DNA of 64,000 nt from Cohnella sp. SGD-V74. GTDB lineage: Bacteria > Bacillota > Bacilli > Paenibacillales > Paenibacillaceae. Both the position numbers and the translations under genes were made by a program. The first letter of the stretch is position 1; each line of letters opens with the position of its first letter. Shown one piece after another: positions 61,677 to 64,000 of the stretch. Under the pieces are notes generated by a model. That model was not told the DNA's origin. It worked only from the letters and a program-made list of their open reading frames with translations, and did no database searches. Location: the NCBI RefSeq assembly GCF_003001675.1, contig NZ_PVYW01000003.1, positions 453,784 to 517,783 of the forward strand, read 5' to 3'.

Positions 61677-63110
61677 TCAGGCGTGCCCGGCGGCGCCCCC
61701 CAGCGCGAGCATCGTTTCCTGCATCGCTTCCGACATCGTCGGATGAGGGTGAATCGTCCGGCCGATCTCCCACGGAATCGCGTCCACCAGCTTCGCGAGC
61801 GAGGCTTCCGCGATCAATTCCGTCGCATGCGGTCCGACCAAGTGAACGCCCAGCAAATCCCCTGTCGCCGCGTCTGCGACCACCTTGGCGAAACCGTCGC
61901 TCTCCCCGTGCACAAGCGCCTTGCCCAGAATGCGCAAGGGCAGCTTGGCGGTTCGCACTTGGAAGCCTTCGGTTCTGGCGTTCTCCTCCGTCCAGCCGAT
62001 AGCTGCCGCCTCCGGCCGGGAGTAGATACAGCGGGGAATATCCCGATCCGCCGCTCTGGAAGGTTTGTTTCCGGTCAGATGTTCAATCGCCGTCCCCGCC
62101 TCGTGCATAGCCGCGTGCGCCAGTTGAACGCCTCCGATGCAGTCTCCGATCGCGTAAATATGTGATTCCCCCGTCTGAAGCGTCGCGGGATTGATCTTAA
62201 TGAAGCCTCTCTCCGTCTTGACGTCGGTGTTCTCGAGCCCCAGCGATTCCACGTTGCCGATTCTGCCTACGGATACGAGCATCCTCTCGGCCACAAGCGA
62301 CACCGTATCCCCGCCTGCCGCGGTCGCTTGAATCTCGACGCCTTTATCCGACAAGCGGCAGCTCTCGGTTTGCACCGAAACTCCCGTGTGGATGACAACG
62401 CCTCTCTTTTTAAGCGACCTCGCGATTTCGGCTCCGATATCTTTGTCCTCCGTAGGCAGCAGCCTGTCCGCGGCCTCGACGATCGTCACCTGCGTTCCGA
62501 AGTCGCTGAGCATCGACGCCCACTCGACGCCTATTACCCCGCCTCCGACGATCAGAATGGAAGACGGACGGCTCGTCCAAGCCAGCGCCTCATCGCTCGT
62601 CGCGATGCGCTCCCCATCGTAGCTCAAGCCTTCGAGCTTGCGAGGTCGGGAGCCAGTCGCGATTACCACATTTTTGGGCACCACAGTCTCCGCTTCCCCA
62701 TCCGCCAGTTCCACCGCGATCGCCCCGCTTTTGGGCGAGAAGATCGAAGGTCCGATAATCCGTCCGTTTCCGTTGACGACTTCGATTTTATGCTGCTTCA
62801 TCAGAGCCTGCAGCCCCTTGTGAAGCTGCTCCACGATGCCATCCTTTCGCTTGAGCACCGCGCTCCAATCAACCGACGCTGCCCCTTCCGGCAATTGAAT
62901 GCCGTACGAAGCGGCATCCCCGATCGTCGCGTATACTTCCGCGCTTCTAAGCAAAGACTTGCTTGGAATGCATCCCCTGTGCAGACATGTCCCGCCCAGT
63001 TTGTCCCTTTCAATCACGACGACGCTGAATCCGGCTTGCGCCGCCTTCACCGCGGCCGTATAGCCTCCCGGCCCTCCGCCCAATACGGCGACATCGACTT
63101 CGATTGGCAT
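61677..63110 (-). CDS. lpdV: Dihydrolipoamide dehydrogenase (E3)
   Basis: FAD enzyme of 477 residues: FAD site VAVLGGGPGGYTAAVKAAQ, redox-active disulfide GGTCLHRGCIPSK, NAD site ILIVGGGVIGVEWASML, second FAD motif HIYAIGDCIGG, and the His-Glu pair HPHPTMSEAMQE at the end. It reoxidises the E2 lipoyl groups. Placed ahead of bkdAA as in B. subtilis, but bcd, buk and ptb are not beside it. Confidence 0.94.
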   Translation of the reverse strand: MPIEVDVAVLGGGPGGYTAAVKAAQAGFSVVVIERDKLGGTCLHRGCIPSKSLLRSAEVYATIGDAASYGIQLPEGAASVDWSAVLKRKDGIVEQLHKGLQALMKQHKIEVVNGNGRIIGPSIFSPKSGAIAVELADGEAETVVPKNVVIATGSRPRKLEGLSYDGERIATSDEALAWTSRPSSILIVGGGVIGVEWASMLSDFGTQVTIVEAADRLLPTEDKDIGAEIARSLKKRGVVIHTGVSVQTESCRLSDKGVEIQATAAGGDTVSLVAERMLVSVGRIGNVESLGLENTDVKTERGFIKINPATLQTGESHIYAIGDCIGGVQLAHAAMHEAGTAIEHLTGNKPSRAADRDIPRCIYSRPEAAAIGWTEENARTEGFQVRTAKLPLRILGKALVHGESDGFAKVVADAATGDLLGVHLVGPHATELIAEASLAKLVDAIPWEIGRTIHPHPTMSEAMQETMLALGGAAGHA

Positions 63111-63301
63111 AGTTTCCCCTCCGTATGTAAACTCACCTTTCTCATTGTACCTTTTTTTCGCGAACGTAACAAAGTCGGCCCCCGCTCTCCCATTCTCCCC
63201 CCTTCCGCCAGTCAGCCAGTGCCCGTCTGCTCCCCCTTGTCCGCTACGTTCGACTTGCTTCAACCTGTCTCCGCCGCCTTGTTTATTTCGCCTTTTCGTC
63301 T

Positions 63302-63448
63302 CTTTTGTCGATATCCCCTTCCGTCAGTTCGTCTACTTCTTCTCTTTCCACTTTCCGCCCCTTTTGCCGCTATCCCTTTCAGTCAGTTCACGATCCCGCT
63401 ACCATCCTCTATCTCCCCCTTTTGCCGATATCCCTTTGAGTCAGTTGG
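63302..63448. repeat. Degenerate 58-59-bp tandem repeat, three copies
   Basis: Copies begin at 63302, 63361 and 63419. Each has CTTTTG(T/C)CG(A/C)TATCCC followed by (C/A/G)GTCAGTT. Only the first 28-30 bp of each period are well kept. A still weaker copy may lie near 63196 (CCCCCCTTCCGCCAGTCAG). Confidence 0.8.
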
Positions 63449-63496
63449 AAATCATGATGGTAAAAAGAAAAATTAACTAATTCTAACTTTAAATAA

Positions 63497-63536
63497 GAAC
63501 AAACGTTTGGTATAATTGAATAGAGAACAAACGTTC
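63497..63536 (+). promoter_or_regulatory. Two LexA-like boxes flanking the transposase -10
   Basis: GAACAAACGTTT (63497-63508) and GAACAAACGTTC (63525-63536) both fit the Gram-positive LexA (DinR) box GAAC-N4-GTTC; the second is exact. TATAAT (63511-63516) lies between them. The transposase ATG is 25 nt after the second box. Confidence 0.65.
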
Positions 63537-63560
63537 GTTTTATGCGGAAGGGAGATTCGT

Positions 63561-64000
63561 ATGAGCCTTAAAGAAGCCGCGGAGAAATTCCAAAAATTTT
63601 GTTCCGTCTATAAAGAGGAAGCGAATTGTTTCTCTGTTCTGTTCGAGTTGAAGTGGCCCGACGGCTTTCGCTGTCCGCGCTGCAACCACCCGCTTTTCTA
63701 TCTCATTTCCACCCGTCGGATTCCGCTCTACGAATGTCGCTCCTGCCATACGCAAACTTCCCTGATCGCCGGCACCATTATGGAGGGCAGCCGTACGCCT
63801 CTTCATCGTTGGTTCCAGGCCATTTTTCTGCATGCCCAGCCCCGCTGCGTCAATGCCCGCCAGCTCTCCGAAGCGATCCATGTCACCTATAAAACGGCCT
63901 GGTTAATCTGTCACAAAATTCGCCGCGCCATGGCTGCGAGAGAATCGAATCGGCTGCTATCGGGCATTGTTCGCGTTTCGGATTCCGTCTATTGCAAACG
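63561..64000 (+). CDS. IS1595-type transposase, cut by the window edge
   Basis: The first 146 codons are visible. The start has the zinc-ribbon of IS1595/ISXO2-family transposases (FRCPRCNHP ... YECRSCHTQTS), then TIMEGSRTPLHRWFQAIFL and ARQLSEAIHVTYKTAWLICHKIRRAM, the family's helix-turn-helix. The DDE-type nuclease domain would begin at the edge (VRVSDSVYCK). GGAAGGGAGA precedes the ATG. Whether the element is complete cannot be seen. Confidence 0.85.
   Translation, partial: MSLKEAAEKFQKFCSVYKEEANCFSVLFELKWPDGFRCPRCNHPLFYLISTRRIPLYECRSCHTQTSLIAGTIMEGSRTPLHRWFQAIFLHAQPRCVNARQLSEAIHVTYKTAWLICHKIRRAMAARESNRLLSGIVRVSDSVYCK

Larger units (their letters stand above)
63111..63560. other. Gene-free stretch between lpdV and the transposase gene
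   Basis: This 450-bp interval holds the lpdV leader, a pyrimidine-rich region on the plus strand, three degenerate 58-59-bp repeats (63302-63448), and the transposase promoter with two LexA-like boxes (63497-63536). I see no inverted repeat that I could call an IS end, and no gene. Confidence 0.7.

Overview
The window is a 64 kb chromosomal segment of a spore-forming Firmicute with a fairly GC-rich genome (by eye in the high 50s percent). Protein sequences, Shine-Dalgarno sites close to AGGAGG, and gene order point to the Paenibacillaceae (Paenibacillus/Cohnella type); genus-level placement is inference. There is no rRNA, tRNA, CRISPR array or prophage.

Most of the window (about 4.5-29.2 kb and 44.3-57.9 kb) follows the Bacillus subtilis resE-to-nudF backbone on the minus strand. 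From right to left it reads nudF, an endonuclease Q-like gene, spoIIM, fur, yqzK, xerD, deoB, punA, [island], dacF, spoIIAA-spoIIAB-sigF, spoVAA-AB-AF, lysA, ppiB, ribD-ribE-ribBA-ribH behind an FMN riboswitch, scpA-scpB, ytfI/ytfJ-like genes, dacB-spmA-spmB, rluB, resA-B-C-D-E. The left end adds an MFS transporter and a large FtsX-like permease. The right end carries a branched-chain 2-oxoacid dehydrogenase cluster (lpdV, bkdAA, bkdAB, bkdB) with lipB, and a truncated IS1595-type transposase gene. Two very small genes are recognisable: mciZ (FtsZ inhibitor) and a Prli42-like stressosome peptide.

The part that departs from the backbone is 29.3-44.3 kb, between dacF and punA. Its left half is a five-gene minus-strand operon: a lipoprotein with two NodB domains, a UDP-HexNAc-type dehydrogenase, a PilZ domain fused to a hyaluronan-synthase-like glycosyltransferase, a membrane-anchored degenerate NodB protein, and a GH18-like protein. 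This looks like a c-di-GMP-gated system for making and tailoring an acidic amino-sugar polymer. Its right half has a class D-like sortase, a secreted transglutaminase-fold protein behind two tandem c-di-GMP-I riboswitches, a 1519-residue LPKTG adhesin with its own structured leader, and a divergent heptad-repeat protein. The two halves plausibly form one c-di-GMP-responsive surface or biofilm module; this is the best candidate for an undescribed system.

A second, smaller accessory stretch (47.7-52.4 kb) between yqzK and fur holds alanine dehydrogenase, a subtilisin-like protease, a response regulator with a BTAD domain, and a divergent ohrR-gpx pair with a clear operator. Other oddities are a XerD lacking three of its six catalytic residues, a ResE without its extracytoplasmic sensor domain, a 50-bp tandem repeat array upstream of dacB, and two LexA-like boxes flanking the promoter of the transposase gene.
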